A DNA stretch of 64,000 nt from Nocardia vinacea. GTDB taxonomy: Bacteria > Actinomycetota > Actinomycetes > Mycobacteriales > Mycobacteriaceae. This document shows, one piece after another, positions 55,701 through 61,354 of the stretch. The stretch covers positions 7,998,001 through 8,062,000 of the forward strand of contig NZ_CP109149.1 in the NCBI RefSeq assembly GCF_035920345.1, in the 5' to 3' direction. Position 1 is the first letter of the stretch; the number at the start of each line of letters is the position of its first letter. The notes under the pieces were generated by a model that was not told where the DNA came from, searched no databases, and worked only from the letters and a program-made list of their open reading frames with translations. The position numbers and the translations under genes are program-made.

Positions 55701-58700
55701 CGGAGCTGGCCGACCGACTTCCGGCGCAGGAGGATGCGGATGCGTGGACGCCGCGCCGAATTCGGGCGACCGTTGCCGAATTCGCGGGGCGGCGACTGCT
55801 TTCGGATGCCGATCGTGCCGTTGTAGCCGAATTGGAGCGGCTCGCACCGGAATTCGCACGAGTGGATGCCGAGGTCGGCGAACTCGCGGCCCGCATCGGA
55901 CTGGTCGACGAGTACGACCGGCTGCTGCAGGAGCGACGAGATCTGGTGCGCGAGCGCGAGTTCGTGCGCGCCAAGGCCAATGAGCGCGCCGCCAATTTGG
56001 GGCTGGACGATTCGACCGAATGGGTGCGCCGGGACCCGGATGCGCGCGACGAGGCGATTCAAGCGCTGCATGCCCACGCACGGACCGATGTCGTCGACGT
56101 GCTGGGTGGTCTCGAGGAGGCGAACCGGCAGGTGCGCAGTCCGGTCGAGCCCGGGGAGCAGGGACGGCGCGAAGAGGCGCTGCGCAAACTCATTGCGGCG
56201 ACCGAGGACTTCGAATCGCTCGACGATCAGGTGCGGCGCGCGGATCAGCGGCTGTCCGAGCTGGAGGACCAGGGCGTCGCGCGGCACCGCCCGCCGTCGG
56301 AGGAGGGTGCTGCCGACATCGATCGGATGGCGCGGGAGCGGGCGGAGGAGCTCCGGCAGATCAAGCCGCGGCGGACCATGCGCGACGATCTGGCCGTCCG
56401 GCTCGGTGTGGTCGATGAGTCGGGCAATCCGGATGAGGCTGCGCTGCAACCTGATCGGCTGCGCAGCACGATCACCGGTCTGCGATTCGATGCGGATGAC
56501 GAGGTGCGCGATGGCACGCTGTCGCCGGATGAGTCGGCGGCCCGCCATCGCGAGATCGACGGACTCTTCAACGCCGCCGACGATGTGAACCAGGCGCACA
56601 ATCGGATCGGTCGACTCCAGGACGAAATGGCCGGAGCCGCGGGCGTATGGCGGCAGCAGGTCGAAGCCGAAGGTGGCCGTATGGCCACCGACCGGGTCGG
56701 CATCGTGGAGGGCGAGCGACCCCGCATCATCGTGTACGGTCCGCGCCTCGATCCGGCGTCACCGCGCGCGGATCACGATCGGGCCCTCGCCGATGCGCTG
56801 CGCCGCGATCCCGCCGTCGCCCAGGCGATGGTGCGTCCGGAAACCCGCGTCGAATACCGCCAGGTGCTCGCGGATCGCGAGGGCAATACCCGGACGTTGC
56901 GAATGCCGCCACCCGAGATCCGGCGACTGAGCACCGGCTGGCACAACGGCAGACGTATGGATATGACGTCGTGGGTCGACGCCGAAGGCACTGTGCACCA
57001 TGTCGATCCGACTCGCCCCGATTGGGTGGGCAATCGAGATGCCGGGACGGTGCCGAAGAAGTTCACGCCCAAGGATCCGCCGGACGGTGTCAGCGGCTGG
57101 GCCATGGAGGATGTCGTCAACGACATCACCCTGCCGACCGATCACGTTCCGCCGGGTGAGATCGCGGAGAGCACGCTGCCGGTCAATATGCCGCAGGCGC
57201 CGTCACGCTACGACACGTCGTCCGTGCCGCCGGGCACACCGATCTTCGAACAGCATTGGGGCGGTGACGCTTACAACATCACCCGGCTGATCCTGATGGC
57301 CGCGCAGACGCCGAAGCATCCGGCGGTGAAGGCCTGGATCCAGGCGCATCCGGAGATCGGTGAGTGGGTGCAGGCCCGGCCGTGGCTGCAGAAGATTCCG
57401 CCGTTCGGCACCGTCTTCCGCAATTACGAGTGGTTCGCGGGACCGGAGCGCAATATTCAGCCCATGCATCGGCCGTGGGATCCGGCCGAACACGGCAACC
57501 CCGCGGACCGGGTGGAGATTTCCGAAGGGCTGCAACGGGAATGGGATCGCGACGTCGCGAACTGGCGTCGCGTGCAGGATTGGGCCGATGCCGAGTACGA
57601 GCGGTTCCTCGCCGATGACAGCGATATCGATCGGATCATGGACGGGCTCGACGCCCACCGCCGTGCCCAGCAGGTGGCTGCGGCACGGGATGTGGTCGGG
57701 ACCGTGCAGGACAGGCTGGTAACCGCGGATCGCGGTATCGACCCGACCCGCGATGTCGATGCGCAGTTCCTGCGGATGCAGGACGAAAATGACCGTGTCG
57801 CAGACGATTTGGCCGACCGCTTTCAGGTCGACGATCGGGATGCGGTACGCGACACCATCGCCGATATTCGCGAGCTCTTGCGCGCGGGCGCCGATCCGGA
57901 TGCGATCGCTCAGATCCTGGCCCAGCACACGCGCCACGACGTACCGGATTTCACGCGCGCCGAGATCGAGCAGATCAAGAACCACCTGATGGTCGACGAG
58001 CATCTGGTGCGCGATTACAGCGATCCCAATGGCACGTATATCCGTCGCCCGATGGATCGCCTCGCCGATGTCGCCGAGGCATGGAACCGGTTGATGGCGG
58101 GCGAACCGCTGCCCCAGGACCTGGTCCTGCTGCAGGATGCGCGCGCCGAATCCGGCTTCCTGCGCGCCAATCCCGGTGCCACCTGGCGCGCCGCCAACAC
58201 CCACGCCATCGGCCTCGGCTTCCACTGGGACGCGGACCGCCCGCCGCTCACCGACTGGCGTGCGGGCATTCCGTACGCCGTCGACATCGTCGCGCCTGAT
58301 CCGTCCTGGTCGCCGCCCGACCAGCACGCCGGCCCCGAACTGCCTCCGCCGCCGGATGCGCCGCAGTTGGGTGCCACCCCGCCGAAGCCGGATGCGCCGA
58401 GCTCCGATGGGAGTGCGCGACCCGGTGCGGAGCCGGAATCCGTGCCGGAGGTTCAACCGGAAGGCACTGCGCCGGGACAGGATCCCGATCCGGCCGCTCG
58501 ACAGGCCGAAATCGAACGCGTCGCGGACGAATGGGCAGCTGCGTTCGTCGCCCGTGAAGACGCGCGCACCGCCCTCGACGAGGCTATGGCCGACCCGAGC
58601 CCGGAACACGCGGACGAACAACAGGCCGCGACCCGCCGACTGGACGAGGCCGACGCCGAACTGACGCGGCTGAACGAGGAACTGAGCCGTGCGGTTGCCC

Positions 58701-61354
58701 ACGACATCGCGGAAACTGAAGCAACTCATCATGATTCGGGAGGAACGCGGCCGGACGCGCCTGCACGGCAGGATTATTCGGGCACCGATACCTCGCCCGA
58801 CGTGACCGGCGACGGTGGTTCAGGTCGTCCACCTCGAGACCACCCGACCCCGGCATCTCCGGACGAACCCACCGACCCGGTGCAGCGAATCGAGCAGACT
58901 CGCCAGCGCGCCGAGGCGGGGTTCGACGAGTTGCAGCGCCGCATCGATGCCTGGCACGAGGAAGCGCTGCGCGAGAACGAGCAGCGCCATGAGGAAGCAC
59001 TCCGATCACTCTTGGATTCCGCTCCGCCGCCATTGTCGGACCCGCCGCTGGACGGCGCTGAGCCGACATCGGACGATGCTGCCGGACCGGATGGTTCGCC
59101 GAGCCGACACACGGACGGCGATTCCCTCGACCCGGTGCAGCGAATCGAGCAGGCGCTCCAACGGGCTCAGGCCGGATTCGATGAGTTGCAACGTCGCATT
59201 GATGCCTGGCATGCGGATGCGTTGCGGGAAAACGAGCGCCGCTATGAGGAGGCCATCAACTCGCTGAGTGAGCCGGACCGGCCGGTGTGGCGCGACGGCT
59301 CATCGACTCCGATACGGGAAGCGCCGCTCTCGGATGTTGTCGAGCAACCTGATTCAGCGATTCCGCAACATCCGGATGAGGTCAGCTCTGATCCGGTGCG
59401 GCGGATCGAGGAAACGTGGCAGCGCGCCGAGGCCGGATTCGATGAGCTACAGCGCCGGATCGATGCATGGCATGCGGAAGCGTTGGCAGAGAACGGGCGT
59501 CGCTTCGACGAGGCCATACGTGCCTTGGCTGATCCCGGCCCCCAGCCGAATTCTGATTTGCCAGCTGCGGACCCTGTTGCACGGCAGAGTGATCCGCTGC
59601 GTGAGATCGAAGAGATCCGCCAACGCACCGCCGCTGGGTTCGATGAGTTGCAGCGACGAATCGATACGTGGCATGCGGATGCGCTGGCGGCCAACCAGCG
59701 CAGGCATGAAGAAGCCCTCCAGGCACTGGCGGAGCGGCCGCGACCGGACGATGGTGCCGAGCAGAGCGATCTACTGCGCAGGATCGACGAGCTTCGCCAG
59801 CGCGCCCAGGCCGGGCTGGATGAGTTGCAGCAGCGGATCGATGCCTGGCACGAAGAGGCATCGGCGGCGAATCAACGCAGGTTCGACGAGTTCAACCGAT
59901 CGTTGAATGCGACGGTGCCGGAGGGGGATAACTCCGACACAAGTGGTCGTGCGCCGGAGCCCGGCCAGGCCGATTCGGGTCCGGCGGAGGCCCGCGGACC
60001 GCTCGCGGGGCGGTCGGGTGATTCCGAGCCGTCGCCGCTCCCCGGCTCGGTGCTGCGCTCCCATATCCCGCATCCGCCGAGGCTGAACCACGAGTACGAG
60101 ATGCCTGATCCGCCGAGCAGGGCACCGTTCGATCCGACGTGGCCGCTGCCGAAGCACCCGCCGGAACCCCCGAAGCCACCACACCCGCCAACGCCACCAC
60201 ACCCACCGAAGCCGCCTGTGCCGCCGCGGCCGCCTGTGCTGCCGCATGAGCCGAAGCCGCCCAAACCACCTGTCCCCCCGAAGCCCCCGCTTCCACCGAC
60301 ACCACCGGTTTCGCCTGTGCCACCTACTCCTCCGGTGCCATCGCCGACGCCAGTGCTACCTTTCCCACCGACGCCCCCGGTGCCGCCGACGACACCGGAA
60401 CCACCGACGCCACCGGTGCCACCGGCTACACCGACGCCTCCGGTGCCACTGCCGACGCCGGTGCCACCTTTCCCACCGACGCCACCGGAACCACCGGTGC
60501 CACCAACGACGCCGGTGCCGCCTTTCCCGCCGCCGCCGGAACCTCCGGTGCCGCCGACCACGCCACCGGAACCACCGGTGCCTCCGCCGCCGCTGGTGCC
60601 CCCGTTCCCCCCGACCACGCCGGAACCCCCGCAACCCCCGACGTTCCCACCCCACGACCCGACCACACCCCCGCACGACCGGATACACCCACCGTCATCA
60701 GGCCACCCGTCGGAACCCCCGAACCGCCCGGATACGCCCGTAACCTCGGAGCCACCCAACCAGCACCATTCAGGTGCCCCGATGTCTCCCGGCCGGCCCG
60801 ACGCATCCCACCAGCCGATCAACCCCATTGCACCGCAACAAGACCCGACTACTCAAACAACTCCACCGCCGATGACACCCCCAACCATCGGCGCACCACC
60901 GTCACCCACACGAAACCGCCAAGGTTCCAACGGCCACCGCAACCGCCCATCCCAGAACGGCAACAGTGCAACGCTTTTCGTCCAACCCTTCTCCGGCTTC
61001 GGAGTGCCCGCACACTTCGACCCGGAAACCGGCGCACTCCAAGCCGTCGGTGGCGGAATCGGCCCGCAACTCGGCGTATACGGTGATCTCGGTGACACAC
61101 CGGTCGTCTTCTACCGAGACCTCTCCGGCCTCGCCCTACGCATCGGCGACAACACCATCAACCTCGACACCCCCCTCGTCGCAATCGAATGGGAACCCGT
61201 AGAGAACCGCCGAACCCGCTTCGCCGTCACCGCCTCCGGCACCGTGGTCTGTCAACTCCTGTACCGCTCGCTCCCACCCGAACTCGACCTGGGCCGCCTG
61301 ATCCACGACGTCTGCGCCACCCCCACCCGCCGCACCCAAATCTTCATCCGCTGA
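40736..61354 (+). CDS. Giant 6872-residue CpnT-like multidomain (polymorphic toxin-type) protein
   Basis: One uninterrupted 20.6-kb frame. Residues 1-345 resemble the N-terminal domain of CpnT: WXG-like lead, hydrophobic segments near 108-130, and a glycine-zipper (GLLTGATAGTAGAIAG) at about 245-260. About 345-1040 is acidic, repetitive linker. After it come a papain-like domain (1046-1182), metallopeptidase-like modules (about 1198-1400, 1625-1823, 2250-2449, 2694-2899, partial 2914-3022) and a kinase-like domain (about 1825-2049). A toxin-type domain (about 2083-2204), six dispersed copies of an unnamed repeat, and helical units between about 4035 and 5300 follow. The end has five coiled-coil repeats (6047-6393), a proline-rich stalk (about 6475-6720) and a small beta domain (6743-6872). 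The preceding WXG100 and YbaB-like genes suggest ESX export. No C-terminal nuclease is seen, so the active part is probably internal. Confidence 0.85.
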   Translation: MAELPGYLKWLEWVAGSDWPAGDPDGMWGLADDWRAAAAGLRDILPDIRAAKTASLKAYQDGDGIEAIIANFDSYLEGPQSLEMLARDFEKLADSATSVGTEIEYGQLMLITSLALLAAEIAIAWIFPPTAPAEEALAIAGTRVAIRIIAKRIMDKIVEIVAKFLGRRLANFLVRHIAIDTVLGTVQDWGIQQYQVNSGHRKEVNWEQVGITAISSAIGAGVASPIGERLGKKLAETEMKAWLRGLLTGATAGTAGAIAGFGGSVGAQFAFTWAKSGPEGGWDKAVEGLKKTEFDLRMLTAGASNGAMSGANRAAAEKFYQNRHPDWYRPNGSPVNPDDLTRIGFRPDAGPVGAGAGADGGGRAGAGSGTGQTGEGAPNAGHTGEPVAGRGAGDGAADGSTAHAVDDGSAAGVDGSSNSHGAGDDSARVHGADDGMSKAGAAADGSTARAGDDGSAAHAGDDGATARAGGDGATAHAGDDGSAVRAGDDGSAVRAGDDDATAHAGDDGSSAARADADASTNTQRVGDGTADGGVDQSSTRNSEEGAGSGGAVRPAGESASHSDASAVQTNSTAESNGAGDRTGSADHAGAREGQGRLDADTRADLTPASVEHSSNATADGSRVSGDNAAPQAGTAAASPTLQTGTAPTHPGTAPTHAAPDARTSATPSTPRTTSTADMRPGATANTETSRGEQARPQPTAEPRTTDPRSTTPSTADTRTTTDGRPGPDRFRTGTGDTSSEPESRRATTEIRAGAAQSTPRHPTAEPIAGPQPEPAPIHAETHADDNATVRPNSDPAAHPDSAGAVQPNRDTAGRYGAVPPVNDSVVRSDGDSAVRPDSTNALRPEGESPVLSDGDGATRPEGDGVARHESDGPVRRDGDGAALRDGDGAVPSVGDGAVRPDGDRAVRSEGDGMARREGDSAVHPENESVVRPDGDDAVRPRNEGAVRIEGDGVLRAEGEDGEHRGADIEPAKSHRADDSARREEVEARREAARQRAQSLDPAVAFVPQPAAEPHTHRTAGDAPTDRSREAADVQQRQGGDEPRIPERNRGRCAELSLRLIKALTGSSAIRLPERVIGLDGMTAAEVQTAAGGQLRSYDGHAEIARLLLSMPEGSSALVVDEYSGPVDRYNVGAHAYVLVHENGGIVVRDPGAGRVEGFPPTVPRELRGTYAIAFDAAGKPLHPIGSEHPLATDPGARIGRSLDAQPDQVRELLRQTETGRRIAASFDNSPVRDGFEPSAGDGRAGEFRRRELTAVAFTSGADHVQQALTLAHESVHAERYVQGRTGDVRGMARDEFVRTMVDEEAAATGRRFQLAQEFRDLGHDIAVHPLEETYTTAYRAAADLSASDSSLTPAEIRQAAHDVAVDALRQEIATHEWRNGKNYTDYYGDAWDRMHAADAELPSGARMQDTPGDITESLRTGALDRESAFRDLRNTSEELGKRATALGLDPTLARQPLQRQITERMQRITNELAGPDIPPEQQAELRTEEHDLRTLADLADQRQHAQATYDHHADQLADAAIREVLTQQVRENPDARMLNEHIVHIPGEPDRLVIASGADDHQRVLREAQQHPEIRDLLARPEVVREHLNVDADKIGRIRVEPIDEPSPNQFDRATDLTPLDRAGQAAQERIARIREQLRETEIGRWADEVLTRHDVDIVHESGADDRYYPSRRTLALDVGTSDAAQMAALVHGAIHVELAHTRATPGGAQERMRLPREEYIARMLDEETRAHTLEIVAAKQLGAAGHDLAETPLERAYTAAYDRARARAHEENSEAPAAELDRIANDAGLDAIRPEVAQHRPEHSTETHAEFYGHAWDDAHGIRSFDDIVRSAIASGERSVTVLSEGSSVHAARKVELVTFNDGTELIRKTVLNPRHAVAERLASLLGRTIGANVPEVFHAKSNVVYMEKLTGRVAAERHPQFVDVHELGYADTVAGRALGLLDALIRIPDRDAQGWMIGPQREVLGIDHSRGFEESDAARHALSPFAEHFLRRNGDSIEVIDHHLPRAVVDAITERVAALRPEFVKHGRGQWHDTVMARLAEIRAHAGELPPEHGDVAMRPEDSSRRDEDFDDRPNAYTNRYGGDNQHGIHGRVDADGALRATVRIGDGTPTGREMFRDMMRELGHQVTEIRAEWNADDRVRDDLDTFNAGVQELYLTPEEAARNTFTGKLAVELGFTEVSFDHDAMRGRPGEYEKVVAHFSRPETSVRSEAPGDGADSPEFRPTGDGPEPDTGAWQVRPRDMAGGPVWELLGRSEIGREAADALRAAGVAVRFEDGQRDSFNGRTMDVSVDTHDRSQPAQAEALVRAAVLADAVLSGRVEVDPARIRAIDRADYVDAQLRTEAEVLGRQAEFRRELGAAGYPETAPTTHDIADSAYTRALHEQYLTARDAAVAAADPGLGEHELRRIGRAAGIEAVLSGDMFDSPLYPSEGASLRDIHGGTWDAQQHPDGMYEPASAESARELQRLVREHAALTRELRAVEGDWNRAVRRLGAFDPEIHRGDRDLFERGRQAVTDNRIRRASGAGMNSERTAQVRALAELTRRHGEVEAERNRLLDEIAARVGREVLGPEALDGHWVDDRVAVLPGEPLRVIVVDARGDHAAISRAAADRGSDLHRAIRYGDAVAERVRVSVDDSGAVQVRREPVDLRAAWVDAAAADVRAEVDHLVAPRPPDEPAAALPDQSMADTAQVASDRLQRILRGNGLGRWATEVLARHGVEIRFGLDVDSSRYDGRQQRGVDAGYDPASNTVLLGLTDTPSQHAAEAIRAAYLAEQLGDGPLERFTLGRDEYVDLMLDREAMAQARAFEFDRWRQFGTEASPAPETLLSKAYKDAFKQAEQQALRAYRDNREVADSMIDAAAHHAAAREVRNRLVELGPRVDGGDLAAFYRARWDSAHGITRAPGEGPPTHHTDTPAIRDQRNRQYAAEIESLRLLRDSGRFVPVGPAERAYADAYDRAYQRAERAAARSNDPAIRPERAGYEAGREALRKYIDKVGLEPAEVAFDVARHADDNVDDYRPWSDKTEPETGRPADQDASPRPMSSEETADRVRRALDDELARDPGGARRTERVGQFPGHQPVGRGRLVVVAPEGQHMDALRELAATHPEYTNVLWDGTQRIEYLQVGPGSDGLHDARFITADTAEGPYRRPTEDEAATELLAHYLRYRAAGQTDVGFDAWVRQLGPDAFNTRENAYPNLEGRLRLDFMARGYELVEADPSIGEPHPAEVARRLLTRQVAMPESADTAGRERRWPQFSRTEVKTRAWDFPVTLQSDGNGGWRVAPPTGAGGAGDVLARQFQGMSDTDTGRLRERITRILLDGSADLHDHSAPKGLLRRITDRLSFGNRSDEGDAAPRPIDRPRPEDDSFDAPEFPPAHPDDGAQERQAQQQRQDVLDRLAAENAVAVRERDEARAAGDPERIARTEERVERLDEAMAIALQRDALLRAGAIPVTDRVGVVPGELARVFVVGWGDGDPVRVLDDAAAQHPQLAELRAEPGTVVRELRIGAQGETRVLRIDDPAARQEVERPAEAGGGGKKPPSEPPVPAGTPDYPEHSRNENSGNGSEEPSAGRPFAPANPDAPRRVVIDANGEEVPLQVRPDDAGRWRVEAPEESRTPARPADSEPPEKKSPLRRAWERIREKMRVRGYVGDYPKYPSGSGEDRRGQNALKDGVEHAPDLFESHPNAPHPPQATPGHETVARPAPESAGEGLNMARIAKEGWTAWRNREHLPILNRFSGRTRDVAGDFVVPRTSDGEEYRFWVSDADPDLVRQTVTELLEVEAIAPEEARAVLEEALAVADPKQRQRIIDDLENFGLISDEEARALEHEPTHPEPTTELDGPPPEDESLTDKAHRLGFDLPDESPETIRRVLDEQQYRTMREAAVIAGLAEAADRFNEEVTRPYVDADLLGDSAPELHGREPVAGEIEDPDARRLDEDEDYYDEDEPTRESGPGWGAPDATGRPVPLADQLSIFDDNPMGRFLKELISAFDGHPGLQNFRPVGNGADPLREWGDIGDGQELGRDQGPRVFFEHALRRDQLRDEASTWAQMFGLDLNDVNPRNLDATLRRLWAENDARAARVAEFADAAEPHLRAGEQEPVGEIHGDQVARVPVGEGAPDRLVVINGPLDRADALARALANDPALADALNRGEVELDYRNARTDRVGQIHLDPVETPEVYHHRETIDGRELVVTMVRDNDGQWRAVQAPIEEPTSHSPGHESDAPPRTRAEMVAEIVDLANELGLGPAALHPDRLAQTIAELKLANALRAGQVEALADFARTMNEIENFNDIGDARGQLAHRLDIPESELTPRRAAEALADPEWRSARREQQFKDLADYAKQLRDIDLRAVNAARDRLAAQLGLNSSELLQPNKIRIADDGEILRGLDANGLDPAKLRKVIAGLEGKHDQVVDALTEYMRALIDVDPYSDVPRGDLSADPRAAGEPPIHELACVQALRELLTEAMQSGDALDLGSVLADHPGRADGVSGEGRGRPEPNRDWARLVGVDIAGADDATFRKVYEAYRDGKIEKHEGLSPSELTAELGRIRAEIQTRAEQIRNLAALLDEFYDAPSELAGAPRGLGGPDEGGPGPKPVGPEDPGASGAVDPSVRPGGDESEPGAQQESGSGGVADPPVRPGGDESGAASELDSRSDWKRQMDAEQDEWNARMHAELDEWVARMRAEENVPQRNSDDPRSRIDEAFQRESAAAEADFRRHEEASEAAHQALLDHLDELARRLEERFGDVDDSQKTVPAPDSADSEPPIDEASPHDSGDGEESAHHQDEDAEYRALIDQLDELVRRLEGDSEEPPPSDEDGPEPTALPSGPPHDPPDSPASGAKLIPESSEPTRAEEPVLVRFDDDSDGVEPVRPEEAGPDEATEPVAEAGGGSKKPPADPPAPPVPEPEEPSGGNQGGEERGGDNRRDDPPTSELEKPSGRNQDSEQSGAENRRNDTEAAGNSEPGSEARTGPEHEEAVRVHADAIARRDALAAQIAELADRLPAQEDADAWTPRRIRATVAEFAGRRLLSDADRAVVAELERLAPEFARVDAEVGELAARIGLVDEYDRLLQERRDLVREREFVRAKANERAANLGLDDSTEWVRRDPDARDEAIQALHAHARTDVVDVLGGLEEANRQVRSPVEPGEQGRREEALRKLIAATEDFESLDDQVRRADQRLSELEDQGVARHRPPSEEGAADIDRMARERAEELRQIKPRRTMRDDLAVRLGVVDESGNPDEAALQPDRLRSTITGLRFDADDEVRDGTLSPDESAARHREIDGLFNAADDVNQAHNRIGRLQDEMAGAAGVWRQQVEAEGGRMATDRVGIVEGERPRIIVYGPRLDPASPRADHDRALADALRRDPAVAQAMVRPETRVEYRQVLADREGNTRTLRMPPPEIRRLSTGWHNGRRMDMTSWVDAEGTVHHVDPTRPDWVGNRDAGTVPKKFTPKDPPDGVSGWAMEDVVNDITLPTDHVPPGEIAESTLPVNMPQAPSRYDTSSVPPGTPIFEQHWGGDAYNITRLILMAAQTPKHPAVKAWIQAHPEIGEWVQARPWLQKIPPFGTVFRNYEWFAGPERNIQPMHRPWDPAEHGNPADRVEISEGLQREWDRDVANWRRVQDWADAEYERFLADDSDIDRIMDGLDAHRRAQQVAAARDVVGTVQDRLVTADRGIDPTRDVDAQFLRMQDENDRVADDLADRFQVDDRDAVRDTIADIRELLRAGADPDAIAQILAQHTRHDVPDFTRAEIEQIKNHLMVDEHLVRDYSDPNGTYIRRPMDRLADVAEAWNRLMAGEPLPQDLVLLQDARAESGFLRANPGATWRAANTHAIGLGFHWDADRPPLTDWRAGIPYAVDIVAPDPSWSPPDQHAGPELPPPPDAPQLGATPPKPDAPSSDGSARPGAEPESVPEVQPEGTAPGQDPDPAARQAEIERVADEWAAAFVAREDARTALDEAMADPSPEHADEQQAATRRLDEADAELTRLNEELSRAVAHDIAETEATHHDSGGTRPDAPARQDYSGTDTSPDVTGDGGSGRPPRDHPTPASPDEPTDPVQRIEQTRQRAEAGFDELQRRIDAWHEEALRENEQRHEEALRSLLDSAPPPLSDPPLDGAEPTSDDAAGPDGSPSRHTDGDSLDPVQRIEQALQRAQAGFDELQRRIDAWHADALRENERRYEEAINSLSEPDRPVWRDGSSTPIREAPLSDVVEQPDSAIPQHPDEVSSDPVRRIEETWQRAEAGFDELQRRIDAWHAEALAENGRRFDEAIRALADPGPQPNSDLPAADPVARQSDPLREIEEIRQRTAAGFDELQRRIDTWHADALAANQRRHEEALQALAERPRPDDGAEQSDLLRRIDELRQRAQAGLDELQQRIDAWHEEASAANQRRFDEFNRSLNATVPEGDNSDTSGRAPEPGQADSGPAEARGPLAGRSGDSEPSPLPGSVLRSHIPHPPRLNHEYEMPDPPSRAPFDPTWPLPKHPPEPPKPPHPPTPPHPPKPPVPPRPPVLPHEPKPPKPPVPPKPPLPPTPPVSPVPPTPPVPSPTPVLPFPPTPPVPPTTPEPPTPPVPPATPTPPVPLPTPVPPFPPTPPEPPVPPTTPVPPFPPPPEPPVPPTTPPEPPVPPPPLVPPFPPTTPEPPQPPTFPPHDPTTPPHDRIHPPSSGHPSEPPNRPDTPVTSEPPNQHHSGAPMSPGRPDASHQPINPIAPQQDPTTQTTPPPMTPPTIGAPPSPTRNRQGSNGHRNRPSQNGNSATLFVQPFSGFGVPAHFDPETGALQAVGGGIGPQLGVYGDLGDTPVVFYRDLSGLALRIGDNTINLDTPLVAIEWEPVENRRTRFAVTASGTVVCQLLYRSLPPELDLGRLIHDVCATPTRRTQIFIR
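41930..43610 (+). repeat. Low-complexity acidic linker with short repeats inside the giant gene
   Basis: Codons for about 399-522 repeat the unit AGDDGSAVR/AGDDGATAH many times at nearly constant spacing. Codons for about 819-955 repeat EGDGVARHE/PDGDGAVR units. Between them lies a Ser/Thr/Pro/Ala/Arg-rich stretch. DNA of this type is prone to length change by slippage. The polypeptide is expected to be disordered and strongly acidic. Confidence 0.8.
43871..44281 (+). other. Papain-like (Tox-PL / glutamine-deamidase-type) domain within the giant protein
   Basis: Residues 1046-1182. Cys1052 is in GRCAELSLR, His1134 in GAHAYVLV, and Asp1149 in VVRDPGAG; order and spacing fit the Tox-PL (papain-like) domains of polymorphic toxins. 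A linking region RLPERVIGLDGMTAAEVQ and SALVVDEYSGP also fits. Such domains act as proteases or protein-glutamine deamidases on host or rival proteins. Which activity applies here cannot be read. Confidence 0.7.
44327..44935 (+). other. Metallopeptidase-like module A (HExxH intact) within the giant protein
   Basis: Residues 1198-1400. HESVH at 1272-1276 and a downstream DEE in DEFVRTMVDEEAAATG give a zincin-like pattern, followed by a helical part ending YYGDAWDRMHA. Modules B (about 1625-1823), C (about 2250-2449) and D (about 2694-2899) share the EY/DY...E and PLE..Y..AY patterns, but HExxH is HGAIH in B and absent in C and D. This resembles actinobacterial putative metallopeptidases I associate with DUF6782; that name is from memory. 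Confidence 0.55.
46208..46882 (+). other. PI3/4-kinase- or HipA-fold-like domain within the giant protein
   Basis: Residues about 1825-2049. KVELVTFNDGTELIRKTVLN resembles the nucleotide-binding strands with a Lys. LIRIPDRDAQGWMI matches the catalytic loop DRxxxNW except that the Asn position is Gly1956 (Asp1951, Trp1957 kept). VLGIDHSRGF supplies the metal-binding Asp1969. The changed Asn suggests low or altered activity. The fold assignment is by eye. Confidence 0.45.
46982..47347 (+). other. Polymorphic-toxin-type C-terminal domain, here internal
   Basis: Residues about 2083-2204, with IHGRVDADGALRATVRIG, GREMFRDMMRELGHQVTEI, FNAGVQELYLTPEEAARNTF and TGKLAVELGFTEVSF. I recall the same pattern (strand, helix, FN...A..TFTG..A...GF) as a common terminal domain of actinobacterial toxins of unknown activity. 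Here it is followed by more than 4600 further residues. Confidence 0.45.
58874..59914 (+). repeat. Five tandem ~49-residue coiled-coil repeats in the giant protein
   Basis: Copies start at residues 6047, 6132, 6219, 6286 and 6345. Each reads like DPVQRIEQ-x-RQRAEAGFDE, LQRRIDAWHEEAL, then EN-x-RRHEEAL. The FDELQRRIDAWH block is nearly invariant. Linkers of 10-40 acidic/Pro residues vary. They are predicted to form long alpha-helical rods, and the near identity suggests recent duplication. Confidence 0.88.
60157..60760 (+). repeat. Proline-rich stalk of the giant protein
   Basis: About 200 codons with PPxP/PPTPP/PVPP repeats (for example TPPVPPTTPEPPTPPVPP), likely a stiff polyproline-II spacer. 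It separates the coiled coils from the last 130 residues (6743-6872), which contain FGVPAHFDPETGALQAVGGG and VVFYRDLSGLALRIG and look like a compact beta domain. Confidence 0.85.

Larger units (their letters stand above)
45335..56925 (+). repeat. Six dispersed copies of an unnamed ~70-residue repeat in the giant protein
   Basis: Copies begin near nucleotides 45341, 48467, 49940, 51077, 53024 and 56675. Common pattern: RVG-x2-PGE/EGE, a strand (RLVVI / RVIVV / RIIVY), an Asp-led helix (ALARALANDPALADAL-like), then a strand V-E-Y/L with V, and a final DR-x-G-x2-R-like strand. Copies 5 and 6 are followed by DGREL/NGRRM plus W strands. It looks like a small alpha/beta fold, perhaps a structural spacer. 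I know no family name for it. Confidence 0.6.
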
